From Rapana venosa (taxonomy: Eukaryota; Mollusca; Gastropoda; Neogastropoda; Muricidae): a DNA stretch of 64,000 nt. Positions within the stretch are counted from its first letter, which is position 1; each line of letters starts with the position of its first letter. The DNA is taken from contig CM054140.1 of the NCBI GenBank assembly GCA_028751875.1, positions 10,304,881 to 10,368,880 of the forward strand, written 5' to 3'. The position numbers were made by a program, and so were the translations under genes. Positions 17,805 to 57,345 of this stretch are shown piece by piece. The notes beneath the pieces were generated by a model, which saw only the letters and a program-made list of their open reading frames with translations, was not told the DNA's origin and searched no databases.

Positions 17805-17945
17805 GCTAGAGCTCTGCAAAATGGGTTTTCACATGCATGTGTGCACGATATTCTGCTGTTGTTTGCACATGGGACATTGATTTATTGTCTCATCCAAACA
17901 ACTTTCAGGGGAGTTGAGTCAGCACTGATGTTAACTCCAGGGCTC
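17805..17945 (-). mobile_element. SINE-like family A, partial copy
   Basis: Reverse-orientation middle part of family A with GATATTCTGCTGTTG, TTATTGTCTCATCC and ATGTTAACTCCAGGG; the tRNA-like head is absent. Confidence 0.7.
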
Positions 17946-17949
17946 TAGA

Positions 17950-19125
17950 GCTATCAAATCAACTTTAAAATGATCTCTCTAGTTTCCCCTTTCTCTTCTC
18001 CAACACAAATTGATATTCAGAGTAATGCTGCTCTGGTCTCATGGTGACCTCAGTTTTGGTTTCTCCATACACTTCTGTGCCTGGCCTGAGTTCGTAGCGA
18101 ACTCAAACTCAATATGTTAGAGCAATTGGTAAACAAGCTTCTTTACACAGTCCTCATGGGAAATGAAACAGTGTAATCAATAATTAACAACAGATAATCA
18201 AATACATGAATATTCACTCAACCGAGAGGTCCTTGTAGGGGCATTGAGGTGGTCACCACTCTAGGTAAGTGTCTCACTCAATATGGCTCCGTGACTGAGC
18301 TATAGGCGGTGTTCTACCTATCTTACCTAAAAAAATGGCACCATTGACCACCACTCAAGTGCTTTGGTTGTTTTGCCGAATCGAGCTAAGAGCACTTTGC
18401 TCAATAAACTTACAAGTTAAGACCAGCTAAACCGCACAGCTATGGCTTATTAAAACGAAGACACACGAGTACTTGTCCTAACGCAGCAGTTCCACTTTCC
18501 AAAGTTTAAGAACCGTGTTTTTCTGGCAAAAAATGTGCTCTAGTCCTGTTCTGATCTGAAAAGCTGTATGTTGTTGTTGGCTTTTTCTTCAAATTATGAT
18601 ATCTAGAGACTTCTAAAAAACTGAGATTTATGTTTCACAATGTGCGGGAGGGTATGCTATGAACGGTGTTCCCAAACCGAATACTGGTCAGCAGAACGAA
18701 AGTACGAAACTGTACACCGTTTATGTCAGTGCCCTATTTAACAGGGGGGAGGGGAAATTCACCGATCAGTCTATGGCTTCTAAACAGGCTAAGTCAATAG
18801 AACTGTGTAAGTAATTTGATCAATAGTTTGGTCTACCTTGAATCAGTACCAAAACAATCGCAGTCTCAATCAGGTAATTGTTCCGGCTACAAGTGTTTAT
18901 TTATAGCTCAGTGTCCGGCCGGAAGACGTCAAAACGGAAAGTCTTCGCAGTTGCCGATGAGGACCAAACCTTTTTACTGTTTCCATGTATGAAGAAAGGT
19001 TCCATAGTTTTTTTGTCTTTGTGTGCTTCTTCTTCCCCTCACCCCTCCATTGTTCTTGATCCAGAAAAATAACGCACGAAAAGAAAGAATAAAACAAAAG
19101 AATATCTATATCTACACCTTTTATT
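17950..19125. other. Unique sequence; candidate promoter region of the - strand RPC9 locus
   Basis: No coding exon is recognised with confidence. A candidate ETS-like site (CCGGAAG at 18919-18925) overlaps a CRE-like core (GACGTCA at 18925-18931), as in many housekeeping promoters. It would fit the start of the - strand transcript that must begin upstream of 17621. Splice-donor-like sequences exist on both strands (for example + at about 18263, - at about 18323) but none could be tied to a protein frame. Confidence 0.3.
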
Positions 19126-19129
19126 TGTT

Positions 19130-19225
19130 CCGCAGCTAGGGCTCAGAGGTTCACCAAAGGTGAGATTTCGTGCATGCGACCGTTTTTACCCACCATTAAG
19201 GTAACCACATTCCGACTTCGGGAAC
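19130..19225 (-). mobile_element. SINE-like family B, tail fragment
   Basis: Reverse-orientation tail: CTAGGGCTCAGAGGTTCACC, GGTGAGATTTCGTGCATGCG and CACATTCCGACTTCGGG. Confidence 0.75.
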
Positions 19226-19495
19226 ACATCTAGATCTGTATTTCTGCAGCATCTAGTGTCAGCTTCTCTTGCACAGTCGGTTACCCCCTTATCATCCCCC
19301 CCCCCCCCCCCTCCTCCCCAACCACAACAAGAAAAAGCTGGGAGAAGTCTTTATCAATGATGCAGCGCAGCACAGTGCAGTGCAATACGGGCGTGTGTAG
19401 TGTGTGTGTGTGTGTGTGTGCATGTGCAAGCATACCACTCGCCTTTCATTTTACATCAGTCTTTAATGCAGTGTGTTTCTGCCCTGTGTGTGTGT

Positions 19496-19545
<50 letters not shown>
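19496..19545. repeat. poly(G) run, 50 bases
   Basis: Fifty consecutive G after a GT tract. It is one of the two longest homopolymers in the window and a potential G-quadruplex former. Confidence 0.95.
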
Positions 19546-19548
<3 letters not shown>

Positions 19549-19584
19549 GTGCATGCATGCATTTTATTTATTATTTATTTCATT

Positions 19585-19792
19585 CTTTTATATCGAGGAT
19601 AATAGAATAAGCACTTATGTGCTTTTTTACATCCAGTCAATGTGTGTATGCGGTTTTGTAAATTCTGTTATCTATTCCCACCGGTACACAATGGCCTACT
19701 CTTACAAAAAGTGGAACAGGATTTAAGGTGTGGGCAAGATGTTCTCCGTGTGTTCGCACATGGGACCTCGGTTTATAGTCTCATCCGATGTG
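19585..19792 (-). mobile_element. SINE-like family A, partial copy
   Basis: Reverse-orientation distal and middle body (GAGGATAATAGAATAAGCAC, ACACAATGGCCTACTC, GACCTCGGTTTATAGTC). It stops before the tRNA-like head. Confidence 0.8.
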
Positions 19793-19959
19793 TCAGCCTG
19801 CCTGTGTGTGAGTGTGTGTTTCTATGAAAGACTTTACAGGCATTTATAAGATTAGCAGTATGGGTTATAGCACACTTTATTATCAAGTGGTTTGATCATC
19901 TTTATCTTCTTCTACCATAAAGTCTGAAAAATAAAAGTCCTTTAAACAAAATTACAGTA

Positions 19960-20178
19960 ATTGATAATAATAATAATAAATGGAATTTATTTAGCACTAT
20001 ATCTTGCAAATACAAATCAGAGCGCATTATCCCATTTTCAAACAAAGAAAAAAATTATCCTAAACTTTATTTATGACGTACATATACCATATATATATAT
20101 ATAACAATTATATATATGTATATATTTATATATATGCATATATATAGATATAGACACAGTGCATATATATTATATAAT

Positions 20179-20226
<48 letters not shown>

Positions 20227-20340
20227 CAATAGCAAATACCATACTTAAAAAATCACTTGATAGAGATCGATCTATCTATCTATCATCATCATCATCATCA
20301 TCGTCATCATCATCATTATGATCATGATCATACTATAGTG
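19960..20340. repeat. AAT/AGCGC-type tail, AT-rich tract, (GATA)n and (ATC)n
   Basis: An AAT tract with a GGAATTTATTTAGCACTATA tail, then AT-rich sequence, a GATA tetranucleotide tract (about 20178-20225), its reverse complement TATC at about 20265-20285, and ATC triplets. The GATA and TATC tracts can pair as an inverted repeat. Confidence 0.8.
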
Positions 20341-22355
20341 TAAGATGACAATGATAACTCAATGCTTTTCTGGTGGAGGAGAAAATTACTGCTATTTGTT
20401 CATTGCACAGCATTATCAAAATCAAGGAAAAGTCAATCAATCAAAAATACAAACAAACAAAAACCAAACAAACCGAACAACCAAAAAACAAATATTCACC
20501 GACCATTATGATAAATGGAAACAGAAAAAAATACATATGGTACACAGGAAAAGCAATCAATGTTGCACATGCTCAAAATTGAAGAAGAAGAAGAAGAAGA
20601 AAAAAGAAGACGAGGAGCAGAAAGAGGATAAGAAGGTTTACACATATCACTGTGTGAAATCTAAAATAGTACATGCTATGGCTTACATAAACATGTGCTA
20701 TTCCTGTTTTGAGAGCTTCATTAATTCCTGTTTCTAGCACGAGCTTCATAAAGCCAAAGGAAAATCTGATGAAATTAACATAAGAAAGAATCTTTTCAAA
20801 CATTTAACTTAAAAAGTAATTATTTAATAAAATTTATACCTGTAAAAAATCTTAAGTGGAAATGTGGTACCTGTGGGATGCTGGCCTATTCAGACTAGTA
20901 TGATAACTCCCCACCTTCCGGATAATTCTTGCATTGAAAACTCCCCTTAATTAATAATATAACATGGAATTTATATAGCGCGAATCTAGTAAAAAACAAA
21001 CACTTAAGTCACGGCTTGCACTCAATCATTTACAGCATACAACTCTCCTTAACATAATGCACGATTCAAATCCTGCGGGAGCGAGCGTCGCACTTAGCGG
21101 CCCACACCTCACCTTTTTCTTGCAGCTGACCATCCGAGCTTCACAGCAACCAGCACAACTACTCATTCACCGGACACTTAGCAATAAGTTCTGTTAAAAT
21201 TAGGACGTTATCGTTGCGGGAAAGCTCTGGCAGAAATAATTGGTTTTAGGTGGATTTGAAGGAATCAAGGTCAAAGGCTTTTGACGAAGCGAAAGTAGGA
21301 TTCCAGGTGGTGACTCAGGTTACTTCCTCCCATTTCTTCCATCAATATTCTGATTTTTATGCTTTCTTTAACTACAAATGACCTTCTCCTGCCTTTTTAG
21401 AGACTTAAAAAGGTAACAATTCTCTCCAACTGAATTGGAATGCGCTGGCCTGACTTGTCAGTGCTAATGGCACGTGCAACACATGTTCGCACATAGTTGC
21501 AGCTGAGCACTCAACAAAAAAGAATACGGCAACTTAATGAAGTGGAAAAAATGGCGATAACACACACACAACAGCGACAGACTATGGTAAAACTTCACAG
21601 TGGTTATACTCATCTTGAGAGAAATATTATGATAAACATCCGCCTCCCTTCCATCAAATACTGAAGTACAGAACACCACACACACACTGACTAACATTTC
21701 CGAGACCAAGAAATAATCTTTACAAAACAAGCTTCTTATACTTAGGTAGTGATTTATGGAACAAGCTCCAAAAACGCTTAAAATGTATCCAAAAAAATCA
21801 GTTCAAGACACAGCTAAAAAGCCATCTAATGCATAAATGCCTAGGAATTGACTTATAAGGCAAATCAACCATACTTAACTTTATCAGCACTTACTGCATT
21901 TTTAAAAATAAATTTCAAGTATGTTTTACTGTGACTGGAAATTCTACACAGTCACACGCTGTATGTGTGTGGAGGGAGGGGGAGGCGGGAAAGAGGCATT
22001 CTTATTAAGCAAAGATTTAAGCTCATATATAATCTACAAATTTTAAAACAACATGGAAAGGAGAAGCAAAACAGTTGACCTAATAGCTAGATATTGTGAC
22101 ATTTCTCTCTATCTATCTCTCCTCTCCTCATGCCTTTTTTCTTATCCAATTCAATAGGTTTTATCGTGGATGTTGTCCTTATTGCAGTTACAGATGAGAT
22201 CATTAGTACTATTATAAGCGATATTGTTTTAGTTTGATAGTCCAGTTGATTATGGGCTTTTGATTTTTGCATCATATAGGGGTTTCACTTGTTTGAATAA
22301 TTGTTTCCTTATTATTTTTCTATTTGATTGAATGTGTTTTCCCCTTCCACTTTGA

Positions 22356-22356
<1 letters not shown>

Positions 22357-22406
<50 letters not shown>
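22357..22406. repeat. poly(C) run, 50 bases
   Basis: Fifty consecutive C followed by CT-rich sequence; the same length as the G run at 19496-19545. Confidence 0.95.
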
Positions 22407-22409
<3 letters not shown>

Positions 22410-22841
22410 CTCCTTTCCAATGCTTTTATTATGGTTATGTTGTCTCATGGGGATGGGGATGATTTGTTAAATTGTTGTCTTATGGTGATGGATTATTATT
22501 GTATATTATAATTATCATTATCATTGGCTTATTTGACTTATTCTGCTTGTTTGATAGTTATTGTGTGAATATATTATATTTAAAAAGCACTACTTGAATA
22601 GTATGAGTGCATATGAGCACACGTTTGCATGGGTGGAGGAGGAGAGGAGGGATGTCATTGCAGGCAATATTGTCAGTAATGATTCAATGAATGCCTAGTA
22701 TTTTCTAATGTTTTGTTCCTGTACCTATTTATTTTCTTAAGTATGAACGTGGAAGAATGGACGATAATTGATATAGTAGGTGAAGTAACATCAAGTTTTA
22801 TGATTTTTATTTTTTTTTAATTCTTAAAACATTCTTTACCT

Positions 22842-22843
<2 letters not shown>

Positions 22844-22893
<50 letters not shown>
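22844..22893. repeat. (GT)n microsatellite
   Basis: About 50 bases of GT. Confidence 0.95.
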
Positions 22894-22897
<4 letters not shown>

Positions 22898-24006
22898 CGT
22901 GCGAACAGGTGTGTATGAGTATGTGTGTGCGTGTGTATAAAAATTTGACTTGACTCACAGTTAATGAGTTATCAACAACAAAAGGTCGTCTGTGTTAGTG
23001 TGTACACCTCACACTGATACTATCAGTATTACACACACACACACCAAACCACATCAAAAGCGCCGGACGTTTTGGGGAGAAATGGGTGTGTTATCATAAT
23101 TATTTTTCAAGCATTGCATCAAAAATAAGTAATATTACATGTCTGAGCCTGTCTTTAGTAAGGTGGTGATTTCGTGTTCTGCTCCCCCCTCTTTCGGCAC
23201 GATCGTACTTACAAAGTTCAAAAGTCTTTGCGTATTCTTTTTGCTGAATACCCACAAAGTGCTGCTGAAAGCAGACATTCTCACAGATCAAATGCAGCCC
23301 TGGAAAAAGAATTACAGACTCAGTGGCACCATGCCGTGTATGTCGTGTTTTCGATGTCAATCGTGAGACACAGGAAGTTGACAGTGTAGGGGATGCTACT
23401 CTAGTAATGTTATTGATCATTGACGTAAGCAAGTTGCAGCCGTCAGGTGTTGTCGGATAATAATCTGACAGAAAGAACAAATATACCGTGTTAAATTAGC
23501 ATTTGAATGCAAAATCATTTTATTTTCAACCAGCATATTTTTCAAAATCATCTTCAATGAATTTGATAGGCAGTTGTTAGGTAAGTTGCTTCATTACCTA
23601 CAAGTTTACAGTGGTAATTATGTGTAGATGTGGGGATGTTTAATCATAATTTAATGAATTTGGCAGCTTGGTCGTTTGTGAAGGTGAGAGGGGCAACAGA
23701 GAGATGAGACTTAAATGAGTTCGCTTCCGTAAATGTGTTGAGTATTTGAATATTCGTTATCAAGCCATTTTCGTCCATCGTTTTCAATGTAAAAAGAGGA
23801 CAGAGAGATTATTATTAAATTATAATGTCTTACAACTTCTATTACAATTAAAGTTGTACTTTGTTTTTCCTGTGTCTGAATAACTTCAATAAGGAAAGGA
23901 ATATTTGTTTTGCCGTTTTTTGTAAATCTATATTATTATATTGAACATGTAATCATTTGTTACATTGTGTGTGTGTTGTTGTTGCTTCGATTTTACAACA
24001 ACACAC

Positions 24007-24030
24007 GTGTGTGTGTGTGTGTGTGTGTGG

Positions 24031-24094
<64 letters not shown>
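24007..24094. repeat. (GT)n-(GA)n microsatellite
   Basis: A short GT tract, then about 60 bases of GA. Confidence 0.95.
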
Positions 24095-24099
<5 letters not shown>

Positions 24100-24269
24100 C
24101 AAGTCATTTTAGACCAAAAAGCAAACGGCCAACAACAAAAAAGACCAAACACACAAAAAAATTGAACTTAAATTCATAATACTTTAATAGCTAAAAGATA
24201 TGTCAGATTTAAACATAAGTTGAAATATGTATTATTTTTTAAAAAGTTAAATAACAAAAATGTGTGTTC

Positions 24270-24630
24270 TTATATTCTTGTTTCCTCATGGGGATGCTGG
24301 GGGCTTGTCACTGTGTCAGTATAAATGGCATCTCCACCTTCTGGAAATTATGTGCTACGAATTCCCTGTTTGCATATTCCCTGTTTGCGATCCCTCTCAT
24401 TGTTTCTGCTTTGTTCCTCTTCTTCTTGTCAACTCTTTCTTGTCTATTTTCAGCCTTCTTGGTCTATTCTTCTGCCTTTTTTCCAGAAAGGCTTATAAAA
24501 TAACAATTCTCTCCCAAGCTGAGGTTGGATGCTCTGGGCTTGATTTGTCTGGTGCTTAATAGCAGCACAGCACATTTTCACTCATGTGACAGAGAACAGT
24601 AGTTGCTCTCTAAGTGTTCAACGAAGAAGA
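24270..24630 (-). repeat. Interspersed repeat family C, reverse copy
   Basis: Reverse-complement relative of 27365-27690, 35655-35955 and 40235-40605. Shared landmarks (read on the - strand) include GAAGGTGGAGATGCC, the TCTTTCTGG(A/G)-like block, GAGAGAATTGTTATTTT and an AGCAACTACTGTTCTCTGTC terminus. The family has no tRNA-like head that I can see and is about 350 bp. Confidence 0.65.
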
Positions 24631-25447
24631 ATATTCTTGTTAGTTTTTGGTGATGTGTTATTGCTCCTGACACACATAGCTTGCAGTAGGAACTTGAGGC
24701 TTGGTTAACTTACAAGTAACATACTACTGATACTAGCACATTTCTCGTCATTTGGTTTACAAACATTTTGTGGTTTCTCTTTAAATATTTTGAGCACAGT
24801 GATGCCATCAGAAAGTGAAACAGGGATACTGATGTCTTATGTAATATCTGCAGAAGGTAGATTCTCACAAACATTAGGCCAGTAGTAACATGTAAAAATG
24901 AAGCTGACAAAAACTGTTTTTAATAATAGGCCCTAGTGCATAATTTCATCTGTCTTTTCATCAATCTATAGCCAGTATAGGTGAGAATCTTCATGTTTGT
25001 AATGCCACATCAGGAAATCCTCTGTTTAGCTCGAGTCAAAGTGAGGATGTTTTATATTATCTGATTCATGCCAACTACATATATATATACATGTATTCAG
25101 GGCAGCAAATTAAGTGCTGAGAAATGATTGAAACACACACAGATCTGTCATAATAGGATCAACTATGTGGTCAAAATATATACATGTATGTATTTGTTTA
25201 TTTTCATTGTGATTTTATTGAATGTGGGCACAGTGTTCTTTATCTTTCTTCTTTTTTCTTTTTTTGTTTTGTTTGTTTGTTTCAATGTGTTTCTGATTGT
25301 GTATGACCTGCCAGTTTTTGTGTGTGCTCTTGAATGTCTGCTGACTTGCATCATAAATGTTAGTCAGTATTTGTGTCTGTGTCATTGTGTGTTTTAACAA
25401 TAAAAGATTGTTTTGAAAACAGAAAACACACACACATACACTTTGAG

Positions 25448-25448
<1 letters not shown>

Positions 25449-25517
<69 letters not shown>
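25449..25517. repeat. (CA)n microsatellite
   Basis: About 69 bases of CA, just upstream of the first LMBRD2 coding exon. Confidence 0.95.
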
Positions 25518-25519
<2 letters not shown>

Positions 25520-25726
25520 CTCTCTGGCCTTGGGGTTTTGGTAGACTTTATCAGTTTATGGGGATGTTACCTGTTAGTGTTACAGTGTTATGTACTTGTC
25601 GTCTGTTGGTTTACAATTTACAGTAGAAGGAATGGTGCTGAGCTTCAGCACTGAAGTTGTATGAATTCGTGACTATAACTCATTATCTGTCCTGATTTTT
25701 GCTGTTGTCAGACTGACAGAAAAAAG

Positions 25727-53578
<27,852 letters not shown>

Positions 53579-54239
53579 CATATATTCAGTGATTTGGTGG
53601 GTTGATGTCTTGTTGTGTCAAAATCATTTCAGATGCAGAGGTCAGGCTTGAAGTGATGTGTGCAGCAGGAATACATTTTTTTTCTTCCGCTCCCTAATCA
53701 AGGTCATTGGCAAAAGGAAAGATTTCAAGATTATGAGGTGTTTTTGATAAAGACACAAATCACCAGCAAAGTTCACAAGATAAGGTTCTTAACATGGTTT
53801 TTGTGACAAATATTTTTAGTTGAGTACTTGCAACTTAAAAAAAATTTTCTCCAAAATTTGTGAATCACTCTTTTTTTATATACATCTTATCTGAACATTT
53901 TGTATAAGAAAAACATTCTGCTGTGTGAAAAAAATTGATGGAAGAGTGGATTTTGCTTGCTGATGTATCCATGATAAACTCACATTCACTATTATGCATA
54001 CTTTGCAGAAGCTTGTGTGCTTGCAGAGCGATTGAAGCTTTGAGCTGCTGTGATATCAAAATCAAACTGAGGAAGGTGCCTCAACAGATGCATGTACATG
54101 TATACAAAGTCTTGGAGTATCATCAGCAAAGGGAGAGTGAAAACCAGAATTAGGATCAATGCCAGTTGGAAGAATTGTAAAGCAGCCACACGAAATACAA
54201 ATTTCAAGATATGAGGTTAAGAAAAAAAAAGTTTTCTGT

Positions 54240-54450
54240 CTCATATTCGCATGTAGTAATGTTCTGCGTGCATTTGCACACAGGGCCTCAATTTACAGTA
54301 TCATCTGAAGGACTTTGGGGGAAGTGGAGTCAGTACTAATGTTAGCTTCAGGGTAAATTTCCCTAAAACGGGCACCTCTGTGGTGGCTCAATCACAGGCC
54401 ATCAGATCACGAGCACAACGCTCTATCCACTAGGCTATCCCCCCACCCCA
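54240..54450 (-). mobile_element. SINE-like family A, reverse copy
   Basis: GTTCTGCGTGCATTTGCACA, CCTCAATTTACAGTATCATC and CACTAGGCTATCCCCC at the head end. The B box is degenerate (GCTCAATCACAGGCC). Confidence 0.7.
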
Positions 54451-55061
54451 CCCCCCCAAGTGATGTAAGATACAGAAGAAACATCAGGATACATGGAAAA
54501 TAAGCTTGAATTTCTTATGGAAATCTGGACCACAAAGATGAAAATGGGATCAAAGTTTGCAAGAGTAGTTAACAAATTGTAGTTACGCTGGGTGTTACTC
54601 TGCTAAGTAGCACGGAAGTTTAAATGAGGGGGGAAAAAGAATGAAATCTGGCTGCACAAGTCACTCTTCTGCTCTGTAACCTATTCAGGCTACTCACGAC
54701 TTAATGCAAGTTTTTGGTTTTTTTAATATATTGTTTCGTTTTTTGACGGTGGATTGAGGCCAATCCACATGTACGCAATCAGTGTTTTTAATTGAAATTT
54801 TAATCTTGTCTTATAGCTGCTGCCACAGCCACACGCAGAATACTATGTTACTATTGGAAGAGTATATTTTTTATGATTTCATTTGTGTCGGTTGTTATGT
54901 TATGATCACTGTGAACTAGAAATCCCATGTAGATAGTATGTGGGTTCATTGGTATGCTTACTTAAATATAATTGAATATAGATGAATTATGACACCTGTA
55001 ATCTCGAGCAGTTACAACATGTGGGGTGTTTAAAGGGGTGCTTGTACGTAATTTGAAGCAT

Positions 55062-55067
55062 AATAAA
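55062..55067 (+). terminator. Candidate LMBRD2 poly(A) signal
   Basis: AATAAA about 1.48 kb after the stop codon; the nearest canonical hexamer clearly within unique 3' sequence. Confidence 0.4.
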
Positions 55068-56284
55068 TGTATCAATTGAGGACATATGAAGCGACTGTTG
55101 ACCATGACTGATCATGGATGGTGTGCATGTCTGACATCTTTATATATAGATATATATGTATAATAAGGGGACGGTGTGTGATGTGAGATAAAACATCAAA
55201 TCGTATTCAGAATTAAATCAAGTGGAGCCAACATTCCTATCAGTGGACAGATGATTTAAGGACACCTCACTTCATGGGAATTCCAAGCATTTATCAATCA
55301 TTTTAGTGTCACCTTTTTGTTTTATAACTGAATGCCAACCTGATATTATTTGCTGCATTTATACATCTTATTCATATGTAAATTTTAAAAAGTTAAACAT
55401 TGAAACGTAGATGAAAATATCATCAGTATGTAATGCTTGGAAAAGTATACAGTTATGCCCAGCTGAAAAAGGTACTGATAAGTATCAACATATCTCTAGA
55501 GGACATTTTTTTTCAAAATGCCTGTGGGAGAGTAGGGGAGAGAATTGAAAATGTGTTGTCTTTGAAAATCACATACCCACTAGAGCTGGGGCAGGGAATG
55601 TTTGACTTGAACTGAAGTCTTGTTGTTGTTGTTGTGATTATAGTGACGTCCCACTGGAGATTTCCGATTTAAGGACTGTGTCTAGACTGAGGTAGTTTTG
55701 TTTGTTGGACAGTTTTATATACATATATACCAGTCTCTTCAACTCTATCCAATCGTCTGAAAATATGTCTTTACCTGATGTAAAGAGTTACAGTTGGTAG
55801 ACTCAAAGTGTTAAGGTAAAAGCATCAAGCTTTTTTTCCATCGTTGTCATGATTGTGTATTAGGGTATACTTCATTGCGTTTAGTGGTGGGGGGGGGGGG
55901 GGGGGGGGGGTTGTTCTTGACTCAGACATGGGAAAAATAATGGGGAAAGAAATTAACTTTTTTTGTAAATAACTGTAGAGTTTAGGATGATTTAGCAGCG
56001 TTTTGCTGGCTAGAAGACATCTGTGTACAGATCCATTTTTCAGGGCGGCAGTTTTTGTGGCTGTGCTGACTCTGTTCAGGTGTTGGGGCATGCATGTTTT
56101 TTGAGGACTTTCCCCTGCAGTGTCTGCATGTCTGCCGTGTCTCTGGCTGGCACACGCTGACTGCTGATGGAACTTGTGCAGGGAATCAATTCATGGACAG
56201 CTGGCCTGCCTTTCTTTCTCCCTCAACTCTTCAGGGAGCCACTGGGGCACTCAAGGGAATTTTTCAGGTAGTGTGGCATGGGTA

Positions 56285-56575
56285 AAGTATACCTTGTCTC
56301 CAGAGAGGGTGCCTACTGGCCACAGCTGGCTTACAACAAGCAGATGGGTGTTTTTTGTGTGGGGGGATAATGACGGTTGTGTTTTTGAAGTTTGCACATC
56401 AGACCTCCATTCATATTCCTATCTGAAGGGATTTGGAGGGAATGGAGTGAGTACCAGCGTTCAGTTACGGGGGGAAATCCCCACAGATGGACACCTCAGC
56501 AGAAACTGGAACCAGCGTCCTTGGTTCAGGCCACAAGTTTGATGCTGTCACGACTAAGCTGTCTCCCCCCAAGCT
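56285..56575 (-). mobile_element. SINE-like family A, highly diverged copy
   Basis: Weak matches to the middle and head (TTGCACATCAGACCTCCATT, CTGAAGGGATTTGGAGGGAA, CAGCGTTCAGTTACGGGGGG) in the expected order. Confidence 0.4.
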
Positions 56576-57207
56576 GAATAGATAATGACAGTAAGTTGTT
56601 CTCCAACAACATGGACAGAAACATCCTAGGGTCCACCAGGGAGTTGCCCACAGGAAGCACAAACTACTGCAGGCCCTATCCCACATATGTTTATCAAGAC
56701 TGGAAATCATGCATCAGTGTTTGGTGTCATACTGAGGAGGGAAGTACTGTTGTTGTTGTTGTTGTTAATGATCTAAACAATTCCAGCCATTCTGGATATT
56801 TCTCTCGCTCTTTTTAAAAAAAAACAAATACTGTAAGCATGAACCTTACTGTATGTTATATATTATTTGAGTTCATGCTGAAAGGTCATCTTAACGAGAA
56901 TATTAAGACAAACACTTACAGCTGTATCCTAGATCATTTTAGATATTGTGTAGATGTAGGCAACAGTGTGAGTGTAGTCACTTTTGATTATCTTGTGTTA
57001 TGCTGTGTAACTGAATTCAGGTTGGGATGTGGTGGAGATGCACAGTTTGACAGTGTTGGATGTTTGAAGGGATGGGATGGTGTTGATGCTGAACTCGAGA
57101 TGAATCGATGTTAATAGAAATGCCGAAATGGATATGAGGTGACAGCGGTGATAAGGCCTTCATGGTCTGTGGGGCTATGAACAACATGAAATGAAATGGT
57201 TTAAAAG

Positions 57208-57345
57208 AATTCACTTGTGGATGTTGTGTGGGTGTACAGTTCAACTGAATTCACTTGTGGATGTTTTGTGGGTGTACAGTTCAACTGAATTCACTTGTGG
57301 ATGTGGTGTGGGTGTACAGTTCAACTGAATTCACTTACGGATGTG
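57208..57345. repeat. 40-bp tandem repeat, about 3.5 units
   Basis: Units of AATTCACTTGTGGATGT(T/G) plus a GTGGGTGTACAGTTCAACTG segment, nearly identical. Confidence 0.9.

Larger units (their letters stand above)
20340..24260. other. Intergenic, no gene seen
   Basis: Contains an AGCGC-type tail (20950-21010), a degraded family C copy (about 21365-21545, -), a 50-base C run (22357-22406), a GT tract (22844-22893) and a GT-GA tract (24007-24094). A 126-codon - strand frame at 23100-23480 has no recognisable domain. The rest is unique AT-rich sequence. Confidence 0.55.

Noticed and set aside
23100..23480. 126-codon frame on the - strand as a possible gene
   Set aside because: No recognisable domain, no splice or promoter context, and mixed composition; not supportable.
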